Numbered from the stretch's first letter, positions 1 through 10,728 are shown. The stretch is DNA of 57,187 bases from Halanaerobiales bacterium (GCA_018334565.1 JAGXLU010000011.1:1-57187), one strand, 5' to 3'. Numbers and translations are program-made. Notes: a model not told the origin generated them from the letters alone.

Positions 1-72
1 TTAAATTTTACTATAATATCACTACATTGTCAAGATATATGAGATATTCATTATTTTATTGAATATTTTGTA

Positions 73-1629
<1,557 letters not shown>

Positions 1630-1635
1630 TTTTTT

Positions 1636-1664
1636 ATTATAATATATATTTGTGACAATTGCAA
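1636..1664 (-). promoter_or_regulatory. Sigma-A promoter of the serS T-box transcript
   Basis: On the minus strand a -35 box TTGCAA (1659-1664) is separated by exactly 17 bases from a consensus -10 TATAAT (1636-1641). This places the transcript start about 30 bases into the spacer, just before the T-box leader. Confidence 0.75.
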
Positions 1665-1677
1665 TAATATTTAAAAT

Positions 1678-2208
1678 TTAATTGCCCTTCCGATTATAAT
1701 CAGTATTATAATAATCTTCTTCTAAAATTGACATTACAACAATTGTTATATATTTGTCTTTATAAAAATACCTGTCTCTTATTACTCCTTCTTTTATAAA
1801 ACCATTTCTTGTATAAAATGCTTCGACCTTTTTGTTAGAAAGAAAAAAATCAAGCCATAGTTTATGAAAATGTAGTTCTTCAAAAACATACTCCTTAAAT
1901 AATCTTAGAAATTCACTTCCATACCCATTGTTTTTATCACTAATAACAATCCTTTTAAGTTCAATGCTTTTATTTTTACTATTTAATCCCGCAGTAATAG
2001 CATAACCAATTTTTTTATTATTTTCATTTGTAATTATTAGATGTAAGGTATCATTGCCTTCAATAATGTCTTTATGTTGGTCTTTCGTATATTGAAAAAC
2101 ATTATCTTTATTCTCTACATCTCCTTCTAATTTTATAACAAATTCAAGATCTTTTTCTTGGGTTTCTCTAATATTAATTTTTTTTGAACTTTTTAAAATC
2201 TTTGCCAT
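1678..2208 (-). CDS. GNAT-family N-acetyltransferase (RimJ/RimL-like)
   Basis: 176 residues. The N terminus (INIRETQEKDLEFVIKLE) is the usual first strand-helix of RimL-type GNAT proteins. Acetyl-CoA loop residues are seen around ISDKNNGYGSEFLRLF, and the C-terminal FYTRNGFIKEGVIRDRYF segment is typical of the family. It probably transfers an acetyl group to an amine on a protein or small molecule; the substrate cannot be told. A good RBS (AAGGAG) precedes the ATG. It lies downstream of nothing obvious and is transcribed toward the serS promoter, so it is probably monocistronic. Confidence 0.85.
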   Translation of the reverse strand: MAKILKSSKKINIRETQEKDLEFVIKLEGDVENKDNVFQYTKDQHKDIIEGNDTLHLIITNENNKKIGYAITAGLNSKNKSIELKRIVISDKNNGYGSEFLRLFKEYVFEELHFHKLWLDFFLSNKKVEAFYTRNGFIKEGVIRDRYFYKDKYITIVVMSILEEDYYNTDYNRKGN

Positions 2209-2332
2209 AACTTAATCTCCTTAAAGATAATTATTGTTAAACACTTACTATTTTACTCAAATTAATTAAGGTAAAATAAAAATACAAAACAATAAAAGAA
2301 AAAACAATAAATATAAACAAGGAGTGATATAT

Positions 2333-2440
2333 ATGTTAAATCATGGAAATCGTGATTTTAGAGATTTTTTCAATCTATCCAAAAAACCAATAAAAGGAAA
2401 TCGTGATTTTAGAGATTTTTTTAAAGAAAATAAAAATTAA
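2333..2440 (+). CDS. 35-residue microprotein with an internal duplication
   Basis: A small ORF starting ATG TTA AAT CAT, with a strong RBS (AAGGAG, 7-8 bases before the ATG), runs 36 codons to TAA and is followed 13 bases later by a strong intrinsic terminator. The product is basic and aromatic and contains the motif GNRDFRDFF twice, spaced 17 residues apart, ending in a Lys/Asn-rich tail. The two motif copies are encoded by a perfect 26-base direct repeat (2345-2370 and 2396-2421). I see no signal peptide or membrane segment. I do not recognise the family. The RBS plus terminator make it look like a real mini-transcription unit, but it could be a regulatory RNA with a fortuitous ORF. Confidence 0.55.
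   Translation: MLNHGNRDFRDFFNLSKKPIKGNRDFRDFFKENKN
2345..2421 (+). repeat. 26-base direct repeat inside the microprotein gene
   Basis: Two identical copies, 2345-2370 and 2396-2421, lie 51 bases apart (17 codons), so the repeat keeps the reading frame and duplicates the peptide motif GNRDFRDFF. Perfect identity at synonymous positions points to a recent duplication or to selection on the nucleotide sequence. Confidence 0.9.
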
Positions 2441-2453
2441 CAAACTATCTAAT

Positions 2454-2486
2454 AAAGGAGGTGGGAAACCACCTCCTTTTATCTTT
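2454..2486 (+). terminator. Intrinsic terminator of the microprotein unit
   Basis: AAAGGAGGTGG (2454-2464), loop GAAA, then CCACCTCCTTT (2469-2479), followed by a T-rich tail (TTATCTTTTT). An 11-bp stem with a GNRA tetraloop. It could also serve transcripts from the other side. Confidence 0.85.
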
Positions 2487-2825
2487 TTATTTCTCATCTA
2501 CTGAACTTGTTATTAACTTTCCTTCCCTCTTATTATTTTATATTATATAACATCCGTTTTAACATAATTATTTTTTGATCTCCTATAAAGTTTCATTCCT
2601 ATATGGATTAATAATAAGAAATCCTCTCTTATAATCATCTTTTATCTAAGTTAATAGTCCTAGAATATTCAAAATCATTCTTTACAAAAAGAGCTTCTAA
2701 TATATCTAAATCTGCTTTGCTATAACTTAATAGCTTAATTCATATTTAATTATTTTTATTTTTTTAAATAAATGTTCTAATTGTTCTATACGAACTATTA
2801 TAATAAACTTCTTAACAATAATATT
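2487..2825. other. Intergenic stretch, possible minus-strand gene remnant
   Basis: About 340 bases without a convincing gene. On the minus strand two short open stretches in different frames read like protein. One near 2735-2815 contains IEQLEHLFKKIKIIKYELSY. The next, about 2635-2735, contains KADLDILEALFVKNDFEYSR. This could be a frameshifted relic, but open runs of 30 codons are common in DNA this AT-rich, so I give it little weight. Confidence 0.2.
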
Positions 2826-2853
2826 CGGGTTTCCCTTTTGAAAGAGAAACCCG
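2826..2853 (-). terminator. Hairpin ending the ornithine operon
   Basis: CGGGTTTC ... GAAACCCG forms an 8-bp GC-rich stem just after the alr stop codon on the minus strand. The tail is AT-rich rather than a pure T run, so termination may be partial. Confidence 0.6.
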
Positions 2854-2866
2854 TTGAATAAATCTT

Positions 2867-3994
2867 CTATTTATATATTCTTGGAACCCTTTTCGTTATA
2901 TCACAGGTAATCTCATAATTTATTGTGCCAATGATATCTGCCATATCCGTTGCAGAAAATTCTTCATTTCCCTGTTGACCAATCAATATAACCTCGTCTC
3001 CTACGTCCACATCTTTAATATTTGTTACATCTACCATAAACTGATCCATACATATCCTGCCTCGAATGGGTGCGCGCTGGCCTTTAATTAATACTTCTCC
3101 TTTATTGGAAAGAAGTCGTGAATAACCATCTGCATATCCCATCGGAATTGTGGCTATCTTTGCTTTCTTTTCCGTTATATAAGTAGCCCCATAACTTATC
3201 CCTGTTTTAGGGGGTACTTCTTTTAGATATATTATTTTAGCCTTCCAGCTTAAAACTGGTTTTAACTGAAAATCTTCATCTACTTCATGTGATGGTCTTA
3301 AACCATACATCATAATCCCAGGCCTTACCATATTTAAAGCCATTTCTGGAAGATCTATTATCGTAGCACTATTAGCAGCCTGTTTGATCGGTATATTAAT
3401 ATTTTCTTCTTCTAATTTATCAATTACCATTTGAAAAAGATCCCACTGATTATAGGTATACTGTTTATCTTCTTCATCAGCTTTTGCAAAATGAGTCATT
3501 AATCCTTCAACTTCTAAATGTTTAAATGAGTTAACTCGTTTGATAAAATTTACTGCATCCTCGGGAAATACTCCAATCCTTCCCATCCCAGTATCTATCT
3601 TAACATGAACTTCTTTTAATAGACCCTTTTCCCCTGCAAGTTCATCTAATCTTTCAGCACTTTCTAATTTAGAAACAGTAGGAATTAAATCATACCTTAT
3701 TAATATAGGAATCTGTTCTGATAATACTTCCCCTAAAATCTGGATGGGGAGTTCAAATCCTCCCTCTCTCAGCTCTCTACCCTCTTCAGGTAGAGCGACA
3801 GCCAACCTATCTGCACCTGCCTCTACTGCTGCTTTTGCAACCGGTAATACACCATGACCATAAGCATCAGCTTTTACAACAGCCATTATTAAGGTGTCCT
3901 CAGGCACATTTATTTTGACCTGTTTTAGGTTAAATTTTATATTATCTAAATTTACTTCTGCCCAAACAGGTCTTGTGAGTTTACTCTTCTTCAT
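2867..3994 (-). CDS. alr: Alanine racemase (ornithine-operon copy)
   Basis: 375 residues, fold-type III PLP racemase of the classical Alr type. Lys41 in KADAYGHG should carry PLP. Tyr268 in GISYGATY is the opposing catalytic base, Arg224 in VRPGIMMYG contacts the cofactor, and GRICMDQFMVD is the usual C-terminal domain motif. It is the last gene of the ornithine operon and overlaps oraE by 14 bases, so co-translation is likely. OrtAB releases D-alanine, and Alr would convert this to L-alanine for Ald, which fits the context well. A second possibility is that it also racemises ornithine, because the dedicated racemase Orr is not here. Identity as an Alr-type enzyme is secure; the physiological substrate is inferred. 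Confidence 0.93.
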   Translation of the reverse strand: MKKSKLTRPVWAEVNLDNIKFNLKQVKINVPEDTLIMAVVKADAYGHGVLPVAKAAVEAGADRLAVALPEEGRELREGGFELPIQILGEVLSEQIPILIRYDLIPTVSKLESAERLDELAGEKGLLKEVHVKIDTGMGRIGVFPEDAVNFIKRVNSFKHLEVEGLMTHFAKADEEDKQYTYNQWDLFQMVIDKLEEENINIPIKQAANSATIIDLPEMALNMVRPGIMMYGLRPSHEVDEDFQLKPVLSWKAKIIYLKEVPPKTGISYGATYITEKKAKIATIPMGYADGYSRLLSNKGEVLIKGQRAPIRGRICMDQFMVDVTNIKDVDVGDEVILIGQQGNEEFSATDMADIIGTINYEITCDITKRVPRIYK

Positions 3995-6185
3995 TATAGT
4001 CTCCTCTTAAAGATTTAACCACAAATGTCGCTACATCATCTCCATGAGTCCCGCGGCCATATCCAGCATCGAGGCCGGCTTTTACAGCCATTTCATTATT
4101 GACCTGGGTGCCGCCTGCAATTAAGATCAGATCATCTCTAATACCTTTTTCAACACAGAGATCATTTAATTTTTTCATATTGGTCCTGTGAACTTCATTA
4201 TGACTAATAATCGTACTTATTAATATCGCATCTGCATTTGTCTCTATAGCAGCATCAACAACCTTGGATATAGGAACTGAAGTTCCTAAATAAGTTACTT
4301 TTATACCAAATCTTTCAATACCCCCGTGTTTAATATCAATAATCTCTCTCATACCAACGGAGTGTTCGTCTTTACCTACAGTCGCTGCAACAACACTTAA
4401 TGAATTTTCGTCTACAAAACCTCTGATCTCGTCATAAGGTAGGGCCTCTTCTTTTTCGGGGATTTCTAATTTGTTTTTATCGATAGAAAAGTCAACCCAC
4501 CCCTTTACTTCACATACAGTCCCTTCAGCTGGCTGCATAACTTCTTTATGAATAACTTCAGGATCATTTAAGTTCATCTTCTTGGCTATCTCAATAGATG
4601 CGTATTCAGCCACCGCTTCACTCTCTGGTATAAACATTGTTATATTAACCCAACCGTCTCCCAGCCATTGTACTTCTGGTTTGACCATATCATTTTCACG
4701 GAAATCTTCTGTTTTTTCCAATCTTTTTTCAACATTATCTTCCGGATCTAATTCATCTATAAAATCTATTTTATCAGGATTATGCAGTGTGCAACCACCT
4801 ATTAAATCACAAGGTTTATCCAGATCTTCAGGTAGATTATTATATCCAAAATGATCGCAGACCGGTGCCATGTAATCATCATCTCTTTCAACTATTGAAT
4901 TAGCAGCTACTCCACCATCTTTTTCTCTTACAATTCCATCACCATTTCTTTCTGGATATTCACCCGAATCAACAAAAAATCCTTCAGCAACTGCCTGGAA
5001 GTAACCTCCTACTTCAAGAATTTCTTCCATAAATAAAATGGCTCTTTCTTTTAATTCTCTTGACTTTTCTTTTAAATAACCCTCATCAGTTTTTAGCTCT
5101 ATTAGATCTTTTAGTCCATCCATACCTGCGAAGGCCTGTTTAGCAGTATCAACTGCTTGAACATTAAAGTAATGCCAGGGCACATTTCTCCCCTCATCAG
5201 GGGTGATTGTGCTTTGTAGATCTGCTGATGTTAATTCGGAAAGGAGTAAGTTTAAAGTATGAGTCACTGTAGCTTCTCTTATTGATGATTCCATATATTT
5301 TGTATTCTGTTGTGCTCTAAATTTAAATTCATCAAATAATTCCCTGAGTGCAATTGCATATGGTAAATTTAATCTTAAATCAGGAGCTGGTGGTGCTACA
5401 GGTGGAACTGTTGATAGTGAAATCTTGTCTTTAGGCATACCAGCTTTTACAGAAAACATGGAGTTTATAGCGTGTTGAACAAAAAGTTCAGGCATAACTT
5501 TCCAGGCCTGCCGAGCTGTCGCATTTGCATTATGGGCACCATCAATTTGCAGCATACCAGTAGAAGCCATAATCTTTTTAGCAGCCGCGGCATCTACAAA
5601 AGACCTGTACATATTTACATCTCTGTAGAGTACATTATACTGAGGATCCTGATGAGCTCCATTTACACCTTCTTCCGCAAAAAGCACAGCAATCTCTGAT
5701 CCGGCTACACCACTAACATAGGAATGGAAATTAATCGGCCTACCCACTTCATCTTCAATATAATCTAAAGCCTTGCGGGTAGCTCTAATCTGTTTCCTCG
5801 TAATAGGTATGCCACCTACACCTTCTGGTGTGCCTTCAATTAGACCATCAAAATGGCTCTGTCCAGCTGTTCTTATAACCATAATATGGTCAGCTCCATG
5901 CCAGGCTGCCATTCTCATTCTTCTTATATCATCTTCAAAACGACCGGAAGCTATCTCAGTTGTAATAACCGGTTCGGGTTGTGGATCAATATTATTAAAA
6001 CTTCTGGCAGCCGGAAGGGGCACACTATTTTTTAAGCCCTCAGAAGTTTCTTTATATTGAAAAGAGCCTATCTTTTGATCTTCTACTTTCTTTCTCCAGG
6101 TCCAACCTCTGCGACGGGGGCGATAACTTTTTATGTCTTTTAATATTTCTTCTATATCAATTTTCTTTTCCGGATTCAAATCCAT
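3981..6185 (-). CDS. oraE: D-ornithine 4,5-aminomutase large subunit
   Basis: 734 residues, the size of OraE. It is a PLP- and adenosylcobalamin-dependent enzyme that moves the terminal amino group of D-ornithine to C4, giving (2R,4S)-2,4-diaminopentanoate. The TIM-barrel part (about 80-400) is followed by a linker and a C-terminal Rossmann B12-binding domain. In that domain DEHSVG supplies the lower cobalt ligand His608, and Lys619, eleven residues on, matches the lysine that holds PLP in the characterised Clostridium enzyme. The GTSV and AGGTQ loops of the B12 fold are visible. The ATG overlaps the oraS stop by one base (TAATG), consistent with a stoichiometric complex. Confidence 0.96.
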   Translation of the reverse strand: MDLNPEKKIDIEEILKDIKSYRPRRRGWTWRKKVEDQKIGSFQYKETSEGLKNSVPLPAARSFNNIDPQPEPVITTEIASGRFEDDIRRMRMAAWHGADHIMVIRTAGQSHFDGLIEGTPEGVGGIPITRKQIRATRKALDYIEDEVGRPINFHSYVSGVAGSEIAVLFAEEGVNGAHQDPQYNVLYRDVNMYRSFVDAAAAKKIMASTGMLQIDGAHNANATARQAWKVMPELFVQHAINSMFSVKAGMPKDKISLSTVPPVAPPAPDLRLNLPYAIALRELFDEFKFRAQQNTKYMESSIREATVTHTLNLLLSELTSADLQSTITPDEGRNVPWHYFNVQAVDTAKQAFAGMDGLKDLIELKTDEGYLKEKSRELKERAILFMEEILEVGGYFQAVAEGFFVDSGEYPERNGDGIVREKDGGVAANSIVERDDDYMAPVCDHFGYNNLPEDLDKPCDLIGGCTLHNPDKIDFIDELDPEDNVEKRLEKTEDFRENDMVKPEVQWLGDGWVNITMFIPESEAVAEYASIEIAKKMNLNDPEVIHKEVMQPAEGTVCEVKGWVDFSIDKNKLEIPEKEEALPYDEIRGFVDENSLSVVAATVGKDEHSVGMREIIDIKHGGIERFGIKVTYLGTSVPISKVVDAAIETNADAILISTIISHNEVHRTNMKKLNDLCVEKGIRDDLILIAGGTQVNNEMAVKAGLDAGYGRGTHGDDVATFVVKSLRGDYNEEE

Positions 6186-6559
6186 TAACTTTCACCCCCA
6201 TCAAATAATTTTTTAAGTTCCTCTTTATCATATTTTTCATTCCCGATATCTAGCCCTACTTCTTTAATAGACCTGTCTTCTTTTTTTGCCATCTTATATA
6301 CAACATGTCCTGCACCTTTGCCTAATAGATCTGCTTGAACTACCTGATTAACAATGGCTTTAGCATCTAAACTATTAAATCCCATTCTGAGTAGTACAGA
6401 TCTTTCTATAGAAGCAGAGGTGTGTGTTTTAGATAGATCAATTAATGGATCTATTACATCTTCCGCCAATTCCCAAAATCGTGCTTTTAATTCTTTATCT
6501 GATAAACCTTCAAGGTGACTGCGCCTTTCTTCAAAGTCATCTTCTCTATTAATAGGCAT
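6185..6559 (-). CDS. oraS: D-ornithine 4,5-aminomutase small subunit
   Basis: 124 residues, matching the small subunit of the OraSE heterotetramer. The helical sequence (LKARFWELAEDVIDPLIDL ... SIERSVLLRMGF ... GAGHVVYKMAK) is characteristic of OraS. It packs against the OraE barrel and is needed for activity. It lies directly before oraE with a one-base overlap and 30 bases after the mutL-like gene. Confidence 0.95.
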   Translation of the reverse strand: MPINREDDFEERRSHLEGLSDKELKARFWELAEDVIDPLIDLSKTHTSASIERSVLLRMGFNSLDAKAIVNQVVQADLLGKGAGHVVYKMAKKEDRSIKEVGLDIGNEKYDKEELKKLFDGGES

Positions 6560-6589
6560 CAGAACACTCCCTTTCTAAATCAATTTACT

Positions 6590-7924
6590 TTAATTTTTAA
6601 AATCAAGGCTCTGTTTTAATAATTTCAAGGCAACCTTTGGGTATTTTCTACTCATCAAACCCATAGAAGCCATTATATAATGATTGTCTATAAGTGCTTC
6701 GGCTGTTTGGGGAGGAAATAGAGCCTTTTTATTCACATCCTTAACTCCTTCTAATATCTCTTTACCCTCTTTTAATCTGGTCAATGCTCCCCCTGTACCT
6801 ATTACCCATTTTACAGCTGTTAGGTCTTTACCTTCAGCTACAGTAGTTCGACCACTGGGCCCATAAAGATCTCTATATTTCCCACAGTGCCTCTCAATTG
6901 CTGTTAAAGCAGCTTTCTTTGCCAGATGGAAAATATATCTCTCTTCCTCCTCATCTCGGGGAATCGGAGCCAGATCTTCTCTTTTTTCTAACTCAACATT
7001 ATCTTCGATCATCTCAAAAACGTGCTTAGCATTTAAATAAACTCCCAAATCCCCTTCAACCGTTCTTTTTGCCTCCGGTTCAGGGCTAATTAATAATTCT
7101 TTAACATTTAAAGAATCTTCAGTCACCGAATGAACATCTGTAGTAGCTCCACCCACATCAATAGTAACCAGATTCCCAATATCTTCTTTGAGCAGCTGAG
7201 AAGCCTTCATTACAGCCCCGGGAGTGGGCATCATATCTATAGAAAGCATCGATTTGATTTTAGACATACCGGGTGCTCTCACTATATGTTTAGCAAAAAC
7301 ATCATGGATTATACTGCGTGTTTCCTCAATATTTAAAGTGTCAATCTCAGGATAGACATTCTCAGCTATTATTATATGTTTTCCTCTATCTTTAAAAATC
7401 TGTTTTACTTCTTGTTGCAAAACCTTATTCCCTGCATATATAAACGGTACATCAATATCCAATGAACTTAATTTTTTTGCATTATATAATATTACATCTT
7501 CTTCACCATAATCAACTCCTCCGGCCAATAAAATTATATTGGGCTGGATTTGTCTTAATTCTTCTAATTGGAAATCACGTAATCTCCCCGCTGTAACCTG
7601 CTTGATTACAGCCCCGGCACCCAAAGCAGCCTCTTCTGCTGCTTTAACAGTCATGTTTTTTACCAGGCCATGAACTGTCATTTTAAGACCGCCGGCTGCA
7701 CTGCTTGTTGCCATAAACTCTTTATAATTTAATTTATTTATATTTATTTTCTCTTCCAAATCTGAAATAGCTCCCTTTAACCCTACAGTAACATCTCCTT
7801 CTAAAACAGAAGTGGGTGCAAAACCCTGACCAATAAAATCAGGGCTCTTAGTATTAATCTTATCAAAAGCATTAACTAAAGTAGTAGTGCTTCCTATTTC
7901 AGCTATTAATAGATCAACTTTCAT
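6590..7924 (-). CDS. MutL/GlmL-family protein, probable aminomutase reactivase
   Basis: 444 residues of the ASKHA (actin-like ATPase) fold. Its phosphate loops include an N-terminal IAEIGSTTTLVNAF, IDVGGATTDVHSV in the middle and IGTGGALTRL near the C terminus. This family accompanies B12-dependent mutases (glutamate mutase, ornithine aminomutase). It is thought to release damaged cobalamin or act as a chaperone, though it is not a catalytic subunit. It sits between ortB (3-base gap) and oraS, so it most likely serves OraSE. The role is inferred from family and position. Confidence 0.88.
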   Translation of the reverse strand: MKVDLLIAEIGSTTTLVNAFDKINTKSPDFIGQGFAPTSVLEGDVTVGLKGAISDLEEKININKLNYKEFMATSSAAGGLKMTVHGLVKNMTVKAAEEAALGAGAVIKQVTAGRLRDFQLEELRQIQPNIILLAGGVDYGEEDVILYNAKKLSSLDIDVPFIYAGNKVLQQEVKQIFKDRGKHIIIAENVYPEIDTLNIEETRSIIHDVFAKHIVRAPGMSKIKSMLSIDMMPTPGAVMKASQLLKEDIGNLVTIDVGGATTDVHSVTEDSLNVKELLISPEPEAKRTVEGDLGVYLNAKHVFEMIEDNVELEKREDLAPIPRDEEEERYIFHLAKKAALTAIERHCGKYRDLYGPSGRTTVAEGKDLTAVKWVIGTGGALTRLKEGKEILEGVKDVNKKALFPPQTAEALIDNHYIMASMGLMSRKYPKVALKLLKQSLDFKN

Positions 7925-7927
7925 ATT

Positions 7928-9355
7928 TTAGCCTCCTGCAACTTGTAGATCAAATTCCTTTTCTAGTATTTCTTTTGTTTCTACTTTTGATTTTTTAATC
8001 TCATCAGCCAGGAATTCAAGATCAACTTTTTCTATTACTTCAACTTTGGTTTCTTCAAATACTTTTCGTAAATATGATCTCTTTAACTTCTCTAAATCAA
8101 CATCTCTGGCCTTTATTTGAGAAGGATGTTCGGGTATGATTACTGATTTACCAGCTTCTTCTTGATCAGGATCTCCATTTTTTACCTCAATACCATTTTC
8201 TTTCGCAAAATTCAACTGAGCCATAGGGTGTTTCCCTGCTCCGGTGTACTCTGTTTCTTGTACAACTATTATTTGATCTTCATTCATCTTCTGAGCTAAA
8301 TCAAAGGCAGCTGCCAGTGAAGTATTACCAGCCGGCCCTCTTTCCATTCCTTCAATTTGAGCCAGTGCTTCTGTAATATAAAACACCTCACCCTGTTTAA
8401 CAGTTACATATTCGTCCATATACCGTAAGGCTCTGGCTGCATTAAGGGGCACATCCGCTCTATCCGGCCAGGTTGCAAAAGGCACTCCAAATCCTGTATG
8501 GCCTGTAGTAAATGACTTTCTATTAAAATCATGGTCACTTGCCATGTGTAGGCCGCTCAGATCAACGCTAGCAGCTACTATCTTTGTTTGATCCGCTCCA
8601 GCTTTAATTAGTCCACGGGAAGTACCTGTCAAGTTTCCTCCCCCGGCATGTGTTATAATGACGACATCTGGATTTTTGCCCTCTCGCTCTTGTAGCTCTT
8701 CCACTATTTCATAACCTAATGGTTCTACGCCTGCAATACCAAAAGGGGTATAAAGAGAGGCATTAAAATAGCCCGTATCCTCCAACACCCGCAAAAATGT
8801 ATAAAACAATTCAGGTCCAACACTAAGTTGGAGTACTTCTGAACCATATGCCTCACATTTTCTGCCTTTTTCAAGTATTTCAGGTTGACCAACCCCACAA
8901 CTGTCAAAAACCTCCTGTACAATAATAGTCTCTAAATTACGCATAACTGCCTGTGAAGCAACTGCTGCTCCATAATTACCACTGGTTGCAGCAACTACAC
9001 CAGGATAACCTTCTTTGTCAGCATGGTAAACAGAAACCGAGGCTCTTCTGGCCTTGTAACTACCAGATGGATTGGCAGCTTCATCTTTTAGAAAAATTCT
9101 GGCACCTTTACCTGAAGGAGCCAACTTTCTTGCCAATTTACTGATGTTTTTAAGTTCTATAAATGGTGTTTTGCCAACTGCTGTTTCACTTTGTATTTTA
9201 ACTATCTCATCCAATTTATATCCAACTTCTGACATCATTCTTTCATAGTCAAAGCCCACTTGACCGGTAGAAAACTGTGCATAGTCTATACCGACCGCTT
9301 TTTTCATTATCTCATTTTTTCTTGCCATAACTGAATTGTAATCATTTGCTGCCAA
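7928..9355 (-). CDS. ortB: 2-amino-4-oxopentanoate thiolase, PLP subunit
   Basis: 475 residues, fold-type II PLP enzyme (threonine synthase/cysteine synthase relatives). Lys101 in NPSGSYKARR is the PLP lysine, and HAGGGNLTGTSRG is the glycine-rich phosphate loop. With OrtA it cleaves 2-amino-4-oxopentanoate with CoA, giving acetyl-CoA and D-alanine. Adjacent ortA (3-base gap) and the surrounding ora and ord genes make the assignment strong compared with other fold-type II enzymes. Confidence 0.94.
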   Translation of the reverse strand: MAANDYNSVMARKNEIMKKAVGIDYAQFSTGQVGFDYERMMSEVGYKLDEIVKIQSETAVGKTPFIELKNISKLARKLAPSGKGARIFLKDEAANPSGSYKARRASVSVYHADKEGYPGVVAATSGNYGAAVASQAVMRNLETIIVQEVFDSCGVGQPEILEKGRKCEAYGSEVLQLSVGPELFYTFLRVLEDTGYFNASLYTPFGIAGVEPLGYEIVEELQEREGKNPDVVIITHAGGGNLTGTSRGLIKAGADQTKIVAASVDLSGLHMASDHDFNRKSFTTGHTGFGVPFATWPDRADVPLNAARALRYMDEYVTVKQGEVFYITEALAQIEGMERGPAGNTSLAAAFDLAQKMNEDQIIVVQETEYTGAGKHPMAQLNFAKENGIEVKNGDPDQEEAGKSVIIPEHPSQIKARDVDLEKLKRSYLRKVFEETKVEVIEKVDLEFLADEIKKSKVETKEILEKEFDLQVAGG

Positions 9356-9358
9356 TCT

Positions 9359-9667
9359 CTACACCTCCTCTTCTCTAAGTATTTCCCTTATTTGAGGCCC
9401 TACCTGTAATAATTCTGGTATCATTTTGCCAAATTTATGTTCATAAGGTGGGTTTGCTTTAATTAACTCGCCCTTGTGGTTTCTACCTATTACTGTCACT
9501 ATTTCAACCTCGTCTCCTAGCTCAGCACCTTCTTTTAAGAAACCTTTTACCTTTAACTCTAAAGGCACTTTTTGAGTGTCTTCAGGTACCTGGGGAGCTC
9601 TCTCTCCAGCAGGAAGAACAACTCGATAGATTTGAACCCAACTTCCAGCTTTTATAATTTCTCCCAT
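9359..9667 (-). CDS. ortA: 2-amino-4-oxopentanoate thiolase, small subunit
   Basis: 102 residues, small beta-rich protein partnering OrtB. The start GEIIKAGSWVQIYRVVLPAG and the segment RAPQVPEDTQKVPLELKVKGFL are characteristic of OrtA. It has no catalytic motif of its own and is required together with OrtB in the known clostridial enzyme. It lies between ord and ortB in a tight operon. Confidence 0.93.
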   Translation of the reverse strand: MGEIIKAGSWVQIYRVVLPAGERAPQVPEDTQKVPLELKVKGFLKEGAELGDEVEIVTVIGRNHKGELIKANPPYEHKFGKMIPELLQVGPQIREILREEEV

Positions 9668-9693
9668 ATGAATACCTCCAAATTTAATTAATT

Positions 9694-10728
9694 TTATTCC
9701 ATTAATTTACGCGCGTCACCAATCATTGCTGCTGGTACAGGCAAATCTTTCATTGTTACTAAACCTGCCTTAGCATTGACAATAACCGGAATCATATTGA
9801 TTGCAACTGCCATTGTTCCGATTCCACCGGGGATTTCAGGTTGTATTGACATATTAATATCAGGTGTTCCTTTGATTTTAATATAATCACCAGTTTCTGT
9901 CCCTTCTTTTTCTGGATGAATTTGTTGTGGGTGTTCAAGTAAAATAACTTCTTTACCATCACTGTAACCTCTGGCAATATGTCTACAGCCCGCTACCATA
10001 CCAGGTTCAACCTTAACATGAGGTGTTTCTCGATGTGTCTCAGATACAATTGGCTCCCTACTTTGTTCTATTTTATCTAATTTGATTCCTAAACGGTCAG
10101 CAATCATATTGATTGATTCTAAGAAACCAATATGGCCTACAATTGATCCGTCCTTAATGCCTTTTTCAAATTCTTCTACAGTTGTTCCTACACCTTGGGT
10201 CTGCATAACTGTAGGGCCAAAAGGTGATAAATCATTAATTCTGGATGCTTCTATCTTCTCAACCCTGGGACAAGCTCCACTTAAAGCGATGATCATTAAA
10301 TCTAATACAAAGCCCGGATTGATTCCAGTACCAAGTACAGAAACCCCATATTCTTGAGCTAATTTATCTATTTTTTCGCTTAATTCTTTTGCCTGTACTT
10401 TCGGATAAGCCATTTCTTCTGCAATTGAAATTACATTAACTTTCTTTTTTACTATCTTTTCAATCTGAGGATATACATCTTTAACAAAAGAAGAAGTGGC
10501 CTGTAAAACTACATCAACATCTTCAGTTATTACACTCATTGGATCATTGGTAACCTTTACTCCAACTTCATTATCCAAATCAAAAAATTCACTTACATCT
10601 TTACCTGCTTTGGATTCACGATGAGCAATAGCACCAACTATTTCTATTCCTTCTTTGTCAACTAAATACTTGCCCATTCCACTTCCCATGGAACCCATGC
10701 CCCAAAGAACAACTTTTATATTTTCCAT
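9694..10728 (-). CDS. ord: 2,4-diaminopentanoate dehydrogenase
   Basis: 344 residues, NAD(P)-dependent amine dehydrogenase related to dihydrodipicolinate reductase. The Rossmann loop is GMGSMGSGMGKYL near the N terminus, and the GTGINPGFVLDLM segment is typical of Ord. It deaminates 2,4-diaminopentanoate at C4, yielding 2-amino-4-oxopentanoate, ammonia and NAD(P)H. It sits between ald and ortA, in pathway order. Confidence 0.94.
   Translation of the reverse strand: MENIKVVLWGMGSMGSGMGKYLVDKEGIEIVGAIAHRESKAGKDVSEFFDLDNEVGVKVTNDPMSVITEDVDVVLQATSSFVKDVYPQIEKIVKKKVNVISIAEEMAYPKVQAKELSEKIDKLAQEYGVSVLGTGINPGFVLDLMIIALSGACPRVEKIEASRINDLSPFGPTVMQTQGVGTTVEEFEKGIKDGSIVGHIGFLESINMIADRLGIKLDKIEQSREPIVSETHRETPHVKVEPGMVAGCRHIARGYSDGKEVILLEHPQQIHPEKEGTETGDYIKIKGTPDINMSIQPEIPGGIGTMAVAINMIPVIVNAKAGLVTMKDLPVPAAMIGDARKLME

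Noticed and set aside
4582-6060. Long plus-strand ORFs opposite oraE
   Set aside because: They are antisense shadows of a well-supported gene, with no RBS and no family features.
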